Of a stretch of 64,000 nt of DNA, positions 18,200 through 26,319 are shown piece by piece (the first letter of the stretch is position 1; the number at the start of each line of letters is the position of its first letter). Below the pieces are notes generated by a model. The model ran no database searches, was not told where the DNA came from, and saw only the letters and a list, made by a program, of their open reading frames with translations. A program made the position numbers and the translations under genes. Origin of the DNA: Bacillus glycinifermentans (GTDB lineage: Bacteria > Bacillota > Bacilli > Bacillales > Bacillaceae); the NCBI RefSeq assembly GCF_001042475.2, contig NZ_LECW02000001.1:372001-436000 (forward strand), given 5' to 3'.

Positions 18200-18225
18200 G
18201 TTTACTCTTTTTCAGATGTGGAATG
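18200..18225 (+). promoter_or_regulatory. SigB promoter of gsiB
   Basis: GTTTAC (18200-18205) and GGAATG (18220-18225) are 14 bp apart, like the strong B. subtilis gsiB SigB promoter. Confidence 0.7.
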
Positions 18226-18259
18226 TATAAACCAAACACTTCAAAAGGAGGAATTCAAA

Positions 18260-18637
18260 ATGGCAAACAACAATGATCACAAAATGAGCCGCGAGGAAGC
18301 AGGCCGAAAAGGCGGAGAAGCGACAAGCAAAAACCACGATAAAGATTTCTACCAGGAGATCGGTGAAAAAGGCGGAGAAGCGACAAGCAAAAACCACGAT
18401 AAGGAATTCTACCAGGAGATCGGCCAAAAAGGCGGAGAAGCAACAAGCAAAAACCATGATAAGGAATTCTACCAAGAGATCGGCCGAAAAGGCGGAGAGC
18501 AAACAAGCGAAACCCATGATAAAGAGTTTTACCAGGAAATCGGTGAAAAAGGCGGGGAAGCGACAAGCAAAAACCATGATAAAGATTTTTACCGGGAGAT
18601 CGGTGAAAAAGGCGGACGCCAAAGAAGAAGCGGTTAA
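18260..18637 (+). CDS. gsiB: General stress hydrophilin GsiB with tandem KGG repeats
   Basis: A 125-residue, extremely hydrophilic protein. It consists of a short N-terminus and five 20-residue repeats of the pattern KGGEATSKNHDKEFYQEIG, ending in KGGRQRRSG. This is the GsiB stress protein, resembling plant LEA proteins. In B. subtilis it is a classical SigB marker induced by heat, salt and glucose starvation. The ATG at 18260 follows AAAGGAGG; upstream codons belong to the promoter region. It is monocistronic with its own terminator. The fourth repeat differs most. Confidence 0.95.
   Translation: MANNNDHKMSREEAGRKGGEATSKNHDKDFYQEIGEKGGEATSKNHDKEFYQEIGQKGGEATSKNHDKEFYQEIGRKGGEQTSETHDKEFYQEIGEKGGEATSKNHDKDFYREIGEKGGRQRRSG
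18311..18610 (+). repeat. Five tandem 60-bp direct repeats inside gsiB
   Basis: Copies start at 18311, 18371, 18431, 18491 and 18551, each with GGCGGAGAAGC-like starts and only a few base changes between units. The repeat count could change by slippage or recombination. Confidence 0.9.
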
Positions 18638-18643
18638 CAAGAC

Positions 18644-18683
18644 AAAGAGAAGGACTCAAGAGCCTTGAGTCCTTCTCTTTTTT
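18644..18683 (+). terminator. Terminator of gsiB
   Basis: AAAGAGAAGGACTCAAG pairs with CTTGAGTCCTTCTCTTT across a 3-base loop, followed by more T. Confidence 0.88.
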
Positions 18684-19752
18684 ACTGCCCGTTTGACGTG
18701 AAGTGTTGTTTCTGTAAGTCTCTTACCTGTTGAATCAGGTGTTCCCCGATGATCGGTTTGTATTGATCGTAGACGGGATCGAGCCGCTTCATCCATGCTT
18801 TTCGCTCCTCATCCGTTAATTCATGGATGAGGATGGGCGAATGCTCCCTGATTTGTTGAAGCTGATCTTTGTTCATCTTGGCGGCGTGCTTTTCATTCCA
18901 TTCGGTCGTCTCCTTCATCGCCTCTGATAAAATCCGCTTCGTCTCCTTTGGCAGGCTGTTCCACCATGTCTGATCCGTCATGACGGCATAGCCGAGGTAT
19001 CCGTGATTGCTTATTGTCATATAGTTCTGGACATTATAAAATTTTTTAGAATAGATATTTGAAATCGTATTTTCTTCTCCGTCGACTTTTTTCGATTCGA
19101 GAAGCTGAAAGGTGGAATTGAAGGAATCCTGCCGGCCTTTCGCATGAAGCAGCTTAAACTGGTCCTCGATGACATTGCTCTGCATGATGCGCAAAGTTTG
19201 GCCTTTCAGGTCATCCGGGTTTTTGACCGGGCCTTTATTGGAGGTAATCTGCTTAAAGCCGTTTGTCCAATAAGCAAGGCCTTTGATCCGGTCTTTTTGC
19301 AGCGATGCAAACAGCTGGTCTCCGATTTTCCCGTGCAGGCCTTCTCTTACTGCATCATAATCCGCAAAGGCGTAAGGCAGATCCAAAACGAACCAATCTG
19401 GTGAAAGCATGCCGAGCTTTGAAGTCGAAGGCGCGATAAACTGAACATCGCCTTCTTTTAAGGCTTTGATTTCTTCTATATCGGAATAGAGGCTTCCGTT
19501 TGGAAAAACCTCAATTTTTATTTTTCCAGCTGATTTTTCATTGACCAATTGGGCGAATTTTTTTGCGGCGAGCCCTTTCGGCGTATTTTCCGCGACGACA
19601 TGGCTGAACTTGAACACAACCAGCTCTTTCAGCCCCTCCTGCTCATCATCGTATATGCGGTCGCGGCTGGGGAAATTGTCATGAAAGCCTATATATAAAG
19701 CGGTTGCAATACCGAACACAAGCATACTTAAAAATGCAAGCAAGCTTTTCAT
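18682..19752 (-). CDS. dctB: C4-dicarboxylate-binding protein DctB (TRAP DctP-type), extracytoplasmic sensor partner
   Basis: A 356-residue periplasmic-type binding protein anchored by an N-terminal hydrophobic segment (about 1-20) without a clear lipobox. The DctP-family fold is visible in VVAENTPKGLAAKKFAQLV, FPNGSLYSDIEEIKALKEG and the conserved arginine region LKGQTLRIMQSNV. In B. subtilis DctB binds C4-dicarboxylates and works with the DctS kinase in sensing; there are no TRAP permease subunits here. It is divergent from dctS-dctR-dctP, about 90 bp apart. Confidence 0.92.
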   Translation of the reverse strand: MKSLLAFLSMLVFGIATALYIGFHDNFPSRDRIYDDEQEGLKELVVFKFSHVVAENTPKGLAAKKFAQLVNEKSAGKIKIEVFPNGSLYSDIEEIKALKEGDVQFIAPSTSKLGMLSPDWFVLDLPYAFADYDAVREGLHGKIGDQLFASLQKDRIKGLAYWTNGFKQITSNKGPVKNPDDLKGQTLRIMQSNVIEDQFKLLHAKGRQDSFNSTFQLLESKKVDGEENTISNIYSKKFYNVQNYMTISNHGYLGYAVMTDQTWWNSLPKETKRILSEAMKETTEWNEKHAAKMNKDQLQQIREHSPILIHELTDEERKAWMKRLDPVYDQYKPIIGEHLIQQVRDLQKQHFTSNGQ

Positions 19753-19845
19753 TTAAAACCTCCTCTTTCTAAAGTCCGCTATGATAAGCATACTGTTTCA
19801 GGTGACGGCTCGTAAAGATGAAGGTTTTCCATGAAGGAGGAAAAA

Positions 19846-21426
19846 ATGAAAATCAATCGGATATCGATCCGCTGGAAAATTACGATTTTATCGTATTTGG
19901 TTGTGATTTTCTCCTTGAGTATCGGCGGTATCGTCTTAATCGGAAACATTCAGCAGACGGAAGAACGCGAGTTGAAAAAAAGGCTGATGAACACGGCGAG
20001 AACGGTCGCAGAGCTCTCTGACGTCAAGAATGCTTTGGAGCACTCCGGTCCCCGTTCTCTCAACGATGTTGTTGAAGATATACGGATCATTAATGAAGCG
20101 GATTATATCGTTGTCATGGACATGAACCATATTCGCTATTCGCATCCCGTCTCAGGGGCGATCGGGAAGCGATCACTGGGAGAAGATGAGGAAGCGGCGT
20201 TTGCCGAGCATATTTATTTCTCTGAAGCGGAGGGGGAGCTTGGTCCTGCCGTTCGCGCGTTTTATCCAGTCAAGGATGAAAACCTGAACCAGATCGGCGT
20301 CGTGCTCGTCGGCAGAACATTGCCGGGCATTTTCGATATTTTAGCAGATTTAAAGAAAGATATTTTGGCCGTCGTCTTTTTAACGTTGATTTTTGGGCTT
20401 GTCGGCTCGTTTTTATTGGCCAGGCATATCAAAAAGCAAATGTTCAAGATGGAGCCCCATGAGATCGTCAGAATGCTTGAGGAACGGACGGCCACCTTCC
20501 ACTCGATCAATGAAGGCGTCATCGCGATTGACAATCAATACATCATTACGATTTTTAACGATAAGGCAAAACGGATTTTCAATGTGAGCGGAGACGTCGT
20601 CGGACGGCTGATCTTTGATGTACTAGCAGATACGCGGCTTCCTGAGATCGTTGATCAAAACCGGCCCGTTTACAATGAGGAAATCCAGGTCAGCGGAAAA
20701 GTGATCATGAGCAGCCGGATTCCGATCGTCATGAAGAAAAAGGTGATCGGTGCCGTCGCGATTTTTCAGGACCGGACAGAAGCGGCGAAACTTGCCGAAG
20801 AGCTGACAGGCGTGAAAAACTTTATCGATGCACTGAGGGTGCAAAATCACGAGCATATGAACAAGCTTCACACTATCGCCGGCCTGATTCAATTGGGAAA
20901 GGCGGACCAGGCGCTTGATTTGGCTTTTCAGGCGACGACGGAACAGGAACATGCGTCGCGTTTTTTAAACAAAGCGATTCAAAACGACGCGGCGGCAGGC
21001 CTGCTGTTAAGCAAAATCACGAGGGGAAAAGAGCTCGGCATCAGCGTCAACATCGATGCCAACAGCAGCCTCCGCCGCTTTCCGAAGAAAATCGACCAGC
21101 ATGATATCGTCGTGCTGCTCGGAAATTTAATCGAGAATGCCTTCGCTTCCTTTGAATCTGTTTCAAGGGAAGAGAAACGGATCGATATCAGCATTGAACA
21201 GTCTGAAGACGTGCTGGCGATTTTAATAGAAGACAATGGCTGCGGAATGGAAGAAGCATATCTTCCCCGTATTTATGAAAAGGGATTTACAATGAATAAA
21301 GAGGACGGAACGGGGTACGGACTTTACTTAGTGAAGCAAATCGTCGACAAAGGGATGGGACAGATCGACGCAGCATCACACCCGGGGCAGGGAACATCGT
21401 TTTCAATTTTGATTCCAATGGAATAA
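19846..21426 (+). CDS. dctS: Sensor histidine kinase DctS (CitA/DcuS family)
   Basis: A 526-residue membrane kinase. A membrane segment at about 12-32, an extracytoplasmic PDC-type sensor domain at about 33-160, and a second membrane segment at about 168-190 are followed by a PAS domain (about 205-310). The CitA-type dimerisation helix carries the phospho-acceptor in QNHEHMNKLHTIAG, and the ATPase domain has NLIENAFASF, EDNGCGM and GTGYGLYL. I chose the ATG at 19846 after AAGGAGG. It pairs with DctR 13 bp downstream and responds to succinate/fumarate/malate in B. subtilis. Confidence 0.93.
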   Translation: MKINRISIRWKITILSYLVVIFSLSIGGIVLIGNIQQTEERELKKRLMNTARTVAELSDVKNALEHSGPRSLNDVVEDIRIINEADYIVVMDMNHIRYSHPVSGAIGKRSLGEDEEAAFAEHIYFSEAEGELGPAVRAFYPVKDENLNQIGVVLVGRTLPGIFDILADLKKDILAVVFLTLIFGLVGSFLLARHIKKQMFKMEPHEIVRMLEERTATFHSINEGVIAIDNQYIITIFNDKAKRIFNVSGDVVGRLIFDVLADTRLPEIVDQNRPVYNEEIQVSGKVIMSSRIPIVMKKKVIGAVAIFQDRTEAAKLAEELTGVKNFIDALRVQNHEHMNKLHTIAGLIQLGKADQALDLAFQATTEQEHASRFLNKAIQNDAAAGLLLSKITRGKELGISVNIDANSSLRRFPKKIDQHDIVVLLGNLIENAFASFESVSREEKRIDISIEQSEDVLAILIEDNGCGMEEAYLPRIYEKGFTMNKEDGTGYGLYLVKQIVDKGMGQIDAASHPGQGTSFSILIPME

Positions 21427-21439
21427 AGGGGGGACCAAT

Positions 21440-22129
21440 ATGACGGCTAAAGATGTCATTCGTGTTTTGCTGATCGAGGATGACCCGATGGTTCAGGAGG
21501 TAAATAAAGAGTTTATCTCAGGCGTCAGCGGTTTTGAAGTTGCGGCTCTGGCGGGAAACGGCGAAGAAGGGATCAAGCTGATCAAAGAGGTGCGGCCGGA
21601 TCTCGTGATTTTGGATGTATATATGCCGAAAAAGGACGGAATCAAAACGCTGCAGGAGATCAGGAAGCAAAAACTGGAGACGGATTGCATCGTCGTCACG
21701 GCGGCAAAGGATCAAGAAACGATCGCCCTCATGCTGCAAAACGGAGCGGTCGACTACATTTTAAAGCCGTTTAAAATGGAAAGGATCAGAAAGTCTTTGG
21801 AAAAATACAAACTGTTTAAGCAAAAGCTTCATGAGACGGAGACATTTTCGCAGGAAAAGCTTGATGCGATGCTGAATATCAGCGGCGAAAGGGAGCCGGT
21901 CAAGGAGCTGCCAAAAGGGCTGAATATGTTCACGCTGAAGGAAATAATGGCATATATGAATCGGCAGACAGAGCCGAACTCTGCCGAAGAGGTCGCAAAC
22001 GCGCTCGGCATCGCAAGGGTGACGGCAAGACGGTACCTGGACTTTTTAGAAAAAGAAGGGAGGGTTAAGCTGGATGTCCAATATGGCGGCATAGGCCGTC
22101 CTGTCAACCGCTATATCGCAACATATTAA
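21440..22129 (+). CDS. dctR: Response regulator DctR (CitB/DcuR family)
   Basis: A 229-residue regulator. The receiver domain (about 8-125) has the acidic pair EDD near 14-16, the phospho-aspartate in VILDVYMPKKDG and the conserved lysine in YILKPFK. A C-terminal helix-turn-helix (about 165-225) includes EEVANALGIARVTARRYLDF. It is encoded 13 bp after dctS with a GGGGGG ribosome site, so it is in the same operon. It should activate dctP from sites in the 120-bp gap downstream. Confidence 0.93.
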   Translation: MTAKDVIRVLLIEDDPMVQEVNKEFISGVSGFEVAALAGNGEEGIKLIKEVRPDLVILDVYMPKKDGIKTLQEIRKQKLETDCIVVTAAKDQETIALMLQNGAVDYILKPFKMERIRKSLEKYKLFKQKLHETETFSQEKLDAMLNISGEREPVKELPKGLNMFTLKEIMAYMNRQTEPNSAEEVANALGIARVTARRYLDFLEKEGRVKLDVQYGGIGRPVNRYIATY

Positions 22130-22135
22130 ATCCGT

Positions 22136-22153
22136 GACCAAAAAGACCAAAAT
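22136..22153 (+). promoter_or_regulatory. Direct repeat, candidate DctR binding site
   Basis: Two GACCAAAA units start 9 bp apart (22136 and 22145), with a further GACCATAA nearby at about 22163. Their position in the dctR-dctP gap suggests activator sites. Confidence 0.45.
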
Positions 22154-22186
22154 GTCCGATATGACCATAATCTTCTCTCATTCAGT

Positions 22187-22200
22187 TGAAAGCGCTACCA
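22187..22200 (+). promoter_or_regulatory. cre site for CcpA upstream of dctP
   Basis: TGAAAGCGCTACCA matches the cre consensus TGWAANCGNTNWCA at 13 of 14 positions. Carbon catabolite repression of the dicarboxylate transporter is known in B. subtilis. Confidence 0.65.
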
Positions 22201-22250
22201 TTATGGCAGGAAAGTCTTAAGCAGCTTTCAACGAAACGGGGGATGAGAAC

Positions 22251-23525
22251 ATGAAACTGTCAAAACTATTAAAAAACTTGACGTTTCAAGTCATCACCGC
22301 GGTTTTGCTAGGGGTATTGGTCGGCGTCCTATGGCCTGACGCCGGGAAACAAATGAAACCGCTTGGTGATACATTTATTAATGCCGTGAAGATGGTCATT
22401 GCGCCGATCATTTTCTTCACGATTGTCCTCGGCATTGCCAAAATGGGGGATATGAAAAAGGTCAGCAAAGTCGGAGGGAAGGCATTCATTTATTTTGAAG
22501 TGGTGACAACGCTTGCGCTCATTGTCGGGCTCTTTGTCGTCAACCTTATCAAACCGGGAGCCGGCCTTGATTACAGCAAGCTTGAAAAAGGGGATGTCTC
22601 ACAATACACCCAAAACGGCGGCCAGGGCATAGACTGGGTGGAATTCGTCACGCATATCGTGCCGTCAAATATGGTCGACGCTTTTGCAAAAGGGGATATT
22701 CTGCAAGTCTTATTTTTCTCCATTCTTTTCGGAACCGGCCTTGCCGCATTGGGAAAAAAAGGGCAGAGCATCATCGATTTTTTTGATAAATTATCACAGG
22801 TTTTCTTCAAAATTATCGGCTATATTATGAGGGCTGCTCCGATCGGCGCATTCGGCGCCATTGCTTATACAATCGGACATTTCGGGCTCGCATCCATGCA
22901 GCCGCTGGCAAAGCTGATGCTGTCCGTTTACTTGACGATGTTTATATTCGTGTTTGTCGTATTGAACATCATTTGCAGAATGTACGGTTTTAGTTTATGG
23001 AATTATTTGCGCTTTATTAAAGACGAGCTGCTGATCGTTCTCGGCACAAGCTCTTCTGAATCCGTGCTTCCGCGAATGATGGATAAGATGGAGCGCTATG
23101 GCTGCTCGAAGTCGGTGGTCGGCCTCGTTATTCCGACGGGCTATTCCTTTAACCTTGACGGCACTTCCATCTATTTATCGATGGCCGTCGTCTTCCTTGC
23201 GCAAGTATTTGGCATCGATTTATCGATCGGCCAGCAGATTACGATCATTCTCGTTTTGATGCTGACGTCAAAAGGAGCTGCCGGCGTGACCGGAAGCGGA
23301 TTTATCGTGCTGGCGTCAACCCTTTCCGCCCTTCAGGTCATTCCGCTTGAAGGCCTGGCGCTCCTGCTCGGGGTCGATCGCTTTATGAGCGAAGGAAGGG
23401 CGATCGTCAATCTGATCGGAAACGGAATCGCGACTATCGTGGTAGCAAAAAGCGAGAAAGAATTCGACGAAGAAAAAAGCGTGGAAGCCGTATCTCAGAT
23501 GAAAAAGATGAAGACTGCCGTTTAA
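22251..23525 (+). CDS. dctP: C4-dicarboxylate/H+(Na+) symporter DctP
   Basis: A 424-residue member of the DAACS (glutamate/dicarboxylate symporter) family with eight membrane helices and two re-entrant loops. The serine-rich loop LGTSSSESVLPRM (about 263-275) and the substrate motif PTGYSFNLDGTSIY (about 294-307) favour C4-dicarboxylates over glutamate. It imports succinate, fumarate and malate. It follows dctSR and is preceded by repeats and a cre site, indicating activation by DctR and repression by CcpA. Confidence 0.94.
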   Translation: MKLSKLLKNLTFQVITAVLLGVLVGVLWPDAGKQMKPLGDTFINAVKMVIAPIIFFTIVLGIAKMGDMKKVSKVGGKAFIYFEVVTTLALIVGLFVVNLIKPGAGLDYSKLEKGDVSQYTQNGGQGIDWVEFVTHIVPSNMVDAFAKGDILQVLFFSILFGTGLAALGKKGQSIIDFFDKLSQVFFKIIGYIMRAAPIGAFGAIAYTIGHFGLASMQPLAKLMLSVYLTMFIFVFVVLNIICRMYGFSLWNYLRFIKDELLIVLGTSSSESVLPRMMDKMERYGCSKSVVGLVIPTGYSFNLDGTSIYLSMAVVFLAQVFGIDLSIGQQITIILVLMLTSKGAAGVTGSGFIVLASTLSALQVIPLEGLALLLGVDRFMSEGRAIVNLIGNGIATIVVAKSEKEFDEEKSVEAVSQMKKMKTAV

Positions 23526-23527
23526 CA

Positions 23528-23556
23528 AAGGGGCGCCGGAGAACCGGCGCCTTTCG
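23528..23556 (+). terminator. Terminator of dctP
   Basis: GGCGCCGG / CCGGCGCC with loop AGAA, then TTT. Confidence 0.75.
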
Positions 23557-23726
23557 CATTTGAAAAACGTTTTGAAAAATAAAATTTTTTAAGATTTATT
23601 TAAGCCGCAGAAAGAGATTTCTGCGCTTTTTTGTTATATAATTTACAGATGATACATCATCTTATAAATATACAGCGTGAATATGCTAAAAGTTAAGGAC
23701 TAAAGTACTGGTGGGAGTGTGCACGA

Positions 23727-24770
23727 ATGGCAGCGTTGATTAAATTTTTTCAGCATCCTGGGGTCAGGCGCTTTTTTGTTTTTGTTGTTTTAGCGGGGGT
23801 TTTATACTTTTTCCGCAGCATGATGAATTTGATACTGCTCACATTTATTTTTACGTTTTTAATGAATCGTTTGGAAAATGTGATCAGAAGTTTTTTAAAC
23901 CGTTTTATCAAAGTCAGCCAAAGGCTGATTATATCCTGTTTATACGCTGCGCTTGTCCTTGGTCTTTCGATCGGCGGGGCGGTGTACTATCCCGTTATCG
24001 TCAAGCAGATTCAGCAGCTGATTAAACAGGGCAAATATATTGCTTCTCATCCAGACAGTATTCCTTTTCTCGATATGGTCACCGGCATGTTCGGGGATAT
24101 CAACCTGACATCATATTTGGAAAAAGGGCTTAACTTTATCTATACATATATCACGGACATCGGCACATTCAGCATCCAGGTGATTATGTCCTTAATTCTC
24201 AGTATGTTTTTCTTGATAGAAAAAGATAAAGTCATGAAATTGATGGATAAATTCAAAACGAGCAAAGTCGCTGTTTTTTATGAGGAGATTGCGTTTTTCG
24301 GAAAGAAGTTTACGCGAACGTTCGGCAAGGTGCTTGAAGCGCAGTTCATCATCGCTTCCGTGAACTGCGCGTTGACGACCATTGCCCTCGGAATCATGGG
24401 TTTTCCTCAGCTTTTCGGCCTTGCGGTCATGGTATTTTTCCTCGGATTGGTTCCTGTCGCCGGTGTTGTGATTTCGCTTATTCCTTTAAGTTTCATAGCA
24501 TACAGCATCGGAGGGATGGCATACATCGTCTCTTTAGTGCTCGTCATCTTGATCGTTCATGCGATTGAAACATACTTCCTCAATCCGAAATTGATGTCAG
24601 CCAAGACGGAACTGCCGATATTCTTCACGTTTATCGTGCTGATTTTCTCCGAGCATTTCATGGGCATTTGGGGCCTGATTATCGGGATTCCGATTTTTGT
24701 GTTCCTGCTTGATGTTCTCGATGTGACAAACCGGGACGAAAAACGGGCCGCAGAGCCTGATTCTAAGTAA
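23727..24770 (+). CDS. ydbI: AI-2E/PerM-family transporter YdbI
   Basis: A 347-residue membrane protein of the AI-2E exporter/PerM family. Paired hydrophobic segments occur at about 15-50 and 68-92, a cytosolic or peripheral middle domain follows, and a cluster of helices at about 150-175 and 205-330 contains the family pattern LGLVPVAGVVISLIPL. The C-terminus is short and charged. It corresponds to B. subtilis ydbI. The transported solute is uncertain: relatives export AI-2 or exchange Na+ for H+. Confidence 0.88.
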   Translation: MAALIKFFQHPGVRRFFVFVVLAGVLYFFRSMMNLILLTFIFTFLMNRLENVIRSFLNRFIKVSQRLIISCLYAALVLGLSIGGAVYYPVIVKQIQQLIKQGKYIASHPDSIPFLDMVTGMFGDINLTSYLEKGLNFIYTYITDIGTFSIQVIMSLILSMFFLIEKDKVMKLMDKFKTSKVAVFYEEIAFFGKKFTRTFGKVLEAQFIIASVNCALTTIALGIMGFPQLFGLAVMVFFLGLVPVAGVVISLIPLSFIAYSIGGMAYIVSLVLVILIVHAIETYFLNPKLMSAKTELPIFFTFIVLIFSEHFMGIWGLIIGIPIFVFLLDVLDVTNRDEKRAAEPDSK

Positions 24771-24821
24771 GAAATTGTAAATTATTTCGAATTATCAGGT
24801 ATAAATGTAATGTAACGAAAT

Positions 24822-24970
24822 AACGCCACGCGTTTAATCCTTTAGTAGGAGTGGGGGACCCGATCTTTTGGGGTGAATTTTTCCGTTTTAGCGGAAAAAC
24901 GGACATCTCTTCGTCCGAACCCGTCAGCTAACCTCATCGACGTGAAGAGAGTCATGTGGAACCAGACGAA
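24822..24970 (+). ncRNA. Second c-di-AMP riboswitch (ydaO-yuaA motif)
   Basis: The same conserved blocks as the kimA leader appear: GTGGGGGACCCG, GGGGTGAAT, an extended variable hairpin (CCGTTTTAGCGG), then CCGAACCCGTCAGCTAACCTC and GAAGAGAGTC. The downstream terminator completes an OFF switch. It precedes a broken glutamate/dicarboxylate symporter gene, which links that transporter to c-di-AMP control of K+/glutamate homeostasis. Confidence 0.9.
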
Positions 24971-24976
24971 ATTGTA

Positions 24977-25013
24977 AAAGTCCATGGGAGACCTCTCTCA
25001 TGGACTTTTTTTT
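24977..25013 (+). terminator. Expression-platform terminator of the second c-di-AMP riboswitch
   Basis: AAAGTCCATGGGAGA pairs with TCTCATGGACTTT and is followed by a long T run, 20 bp before the symporter start. Confidence 0.85.
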
Positions 25014-25032
25014 CAGAAAGGGGAGAATTTTA

Positions 25033-26247
25033 TTGAAGCTGGCAACGAAAATTATCATTGGCTTGATCCGTCGGCATTGTGCTGAACCTTACGTCGCCGG
25101 ACCTGTTCTCGAAGCTTAACACGTTTGTATTCGGACCGCTTGGGACAATTTTTTTAAACCTCATTAAGATGCTGGTCGTCCCGATTGTATTCTTTTCTCT
25201 GACTTTAGGGGTAGCAGGTCTGGGAGATCCGAAAAAACTCGGCAGAATCGGTGCGGAAACGATCGCGTACTTTTTATCGACAACAGCGGTCGCCATCATC
25301 ATCGGACTTATTTTGGCTTTGGTCATTAAGCCCGGTGAAATCGGAAGCTACGATACGAGCTCCGCGCAATATAAGGCCGAGGAAGCACCGAGCATTGCGG
25401 ATACGCTGCTGAACATCATTCCGACGAATCCGGTTCAGGCGATGGCTGAGGGAAATATGCTGCAGATCATCGCTTTCTCGATCCTGGTCGGACTCTGCAT
25501 TACGATACTCGGGAAAAAAGCGGACGCTCTCCTAAAAGTGGTTGAGCAAGGCAACGAATTGATGATGTACCTCGTCAACCGTACGGGAGGTTCGGTTTGA
25601 TCGCGACGTCAATCGGCAGCCAGGGATGGAACGCGATCAAAGCGATGGGACTGTACATGATCGTCGTCATATTGGCGCTTGTCATACACACGATCGTCAC
25701 TTACGGTTCGACGATTGCATTATTTGCAAAGCGGAACCCAATTACGTTCTTTAATGACTTCTCAGAAGTGATGATCGTAGCGTTCAGTACGTCAAGCAGC
25801 AATGCGACGCTACCGGTTTCCATGGATGTGGCGCAAAGAAAACTGAAAGTGCCGAAGCCGATCAGCAGTTTCGTTCAGCCGCTCGGAGCGACGATCAATA
25901 TGGATGGGACGGCGATCATGCAAGGGGTGGCAACGATCTTTATCGCCCAGGTCTACGGAGTTGAACTGACGATTCCGCAGCTGTTAATGGTCGTTTTAAC
26001 AGCCGTGCTGGCCAGCGTCGGAACGGCGGGAGTCCCGGGTGTCGGCCTGATCATGTTGGCGATGGTGCTTCAATCTGTAAACCTTCCTGTCGCTGGAATT
26101 GCCTCAATATTGGGAATTGACCGACTTCTGGATATGATCAGAACGGCTGTCAACACTACGGGAGATGCGGCATGCGCCGTCATTGTCACCGAGACCGAGA
26201 AAAAGCACGGTAATATCGAAGCGCCGCATCCGGAAGTGTCTGTGTAA
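25033..26247 (+). pseudogene. Frameshifted glutamate/dicarboxylate symporter (DAACS, GltP/GltT-like)
   Basis: The TTG start (25033) has a GGGGAG site. The frame MKLATKIIIGLI breaks at an extra C (25068/25069); removing it restores VGIVLNLTSPDLFSKLN and the frame then runs to about 25579. There about 19 bp equivalent to 'xxMKFA' between LVN and PYG are missing, shifting frame again. The rest is intact: FGLIATSIGSQGW, the serine-rich loop FSTSSSNATLPVS, and the substrate motif LGATINMDGTAIMQG typical of glutamate/aspartate carriers. Repaired length is about 410 residues. The clean remaining sequence implies recent inactivation. Confidence 0.85.
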
Positions 26248-26270
26248 CACGGTGAAAAATGCTATAATCA

Positions 26271-26299
26271 AACAGTGCCTTTTGGCACTGTTTATTTTT
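26271..26299 (+). terminator. Terminator after the symporter pseudogene
   Basis: AACAGTGCC / GGCACTGTT with a TTTT loop and T run. Confidence 0.7.
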
Positions 26300-26319
26300 G
26301 TACAAAAGGAGGGACCTCC

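Noticed and set aside
18311..18610. Regular 60-bp repeats as a CRISPR array
   Set aside because: The repeats are contiguous, without spacers, and encode the GsiB KGG repeats.
18212..18659. Long open frames on the minus strand and other frames across gsiB
   Set aside because: They are by-products of the repeat; no ribosome sites and cysteine/phenylalanine-rich unnatural composition.
19818..20021. Frame overlapping the dctS start
   Set aside because: It shares the region with the well-supported kinase frame and has no homology.
25079..26247. Two separate symporter genes split at 25600
   Set aside because: The two frames are consecutive parts of one DAACS protein; the junction lies inside a conserved helix, so this is one broken gene.
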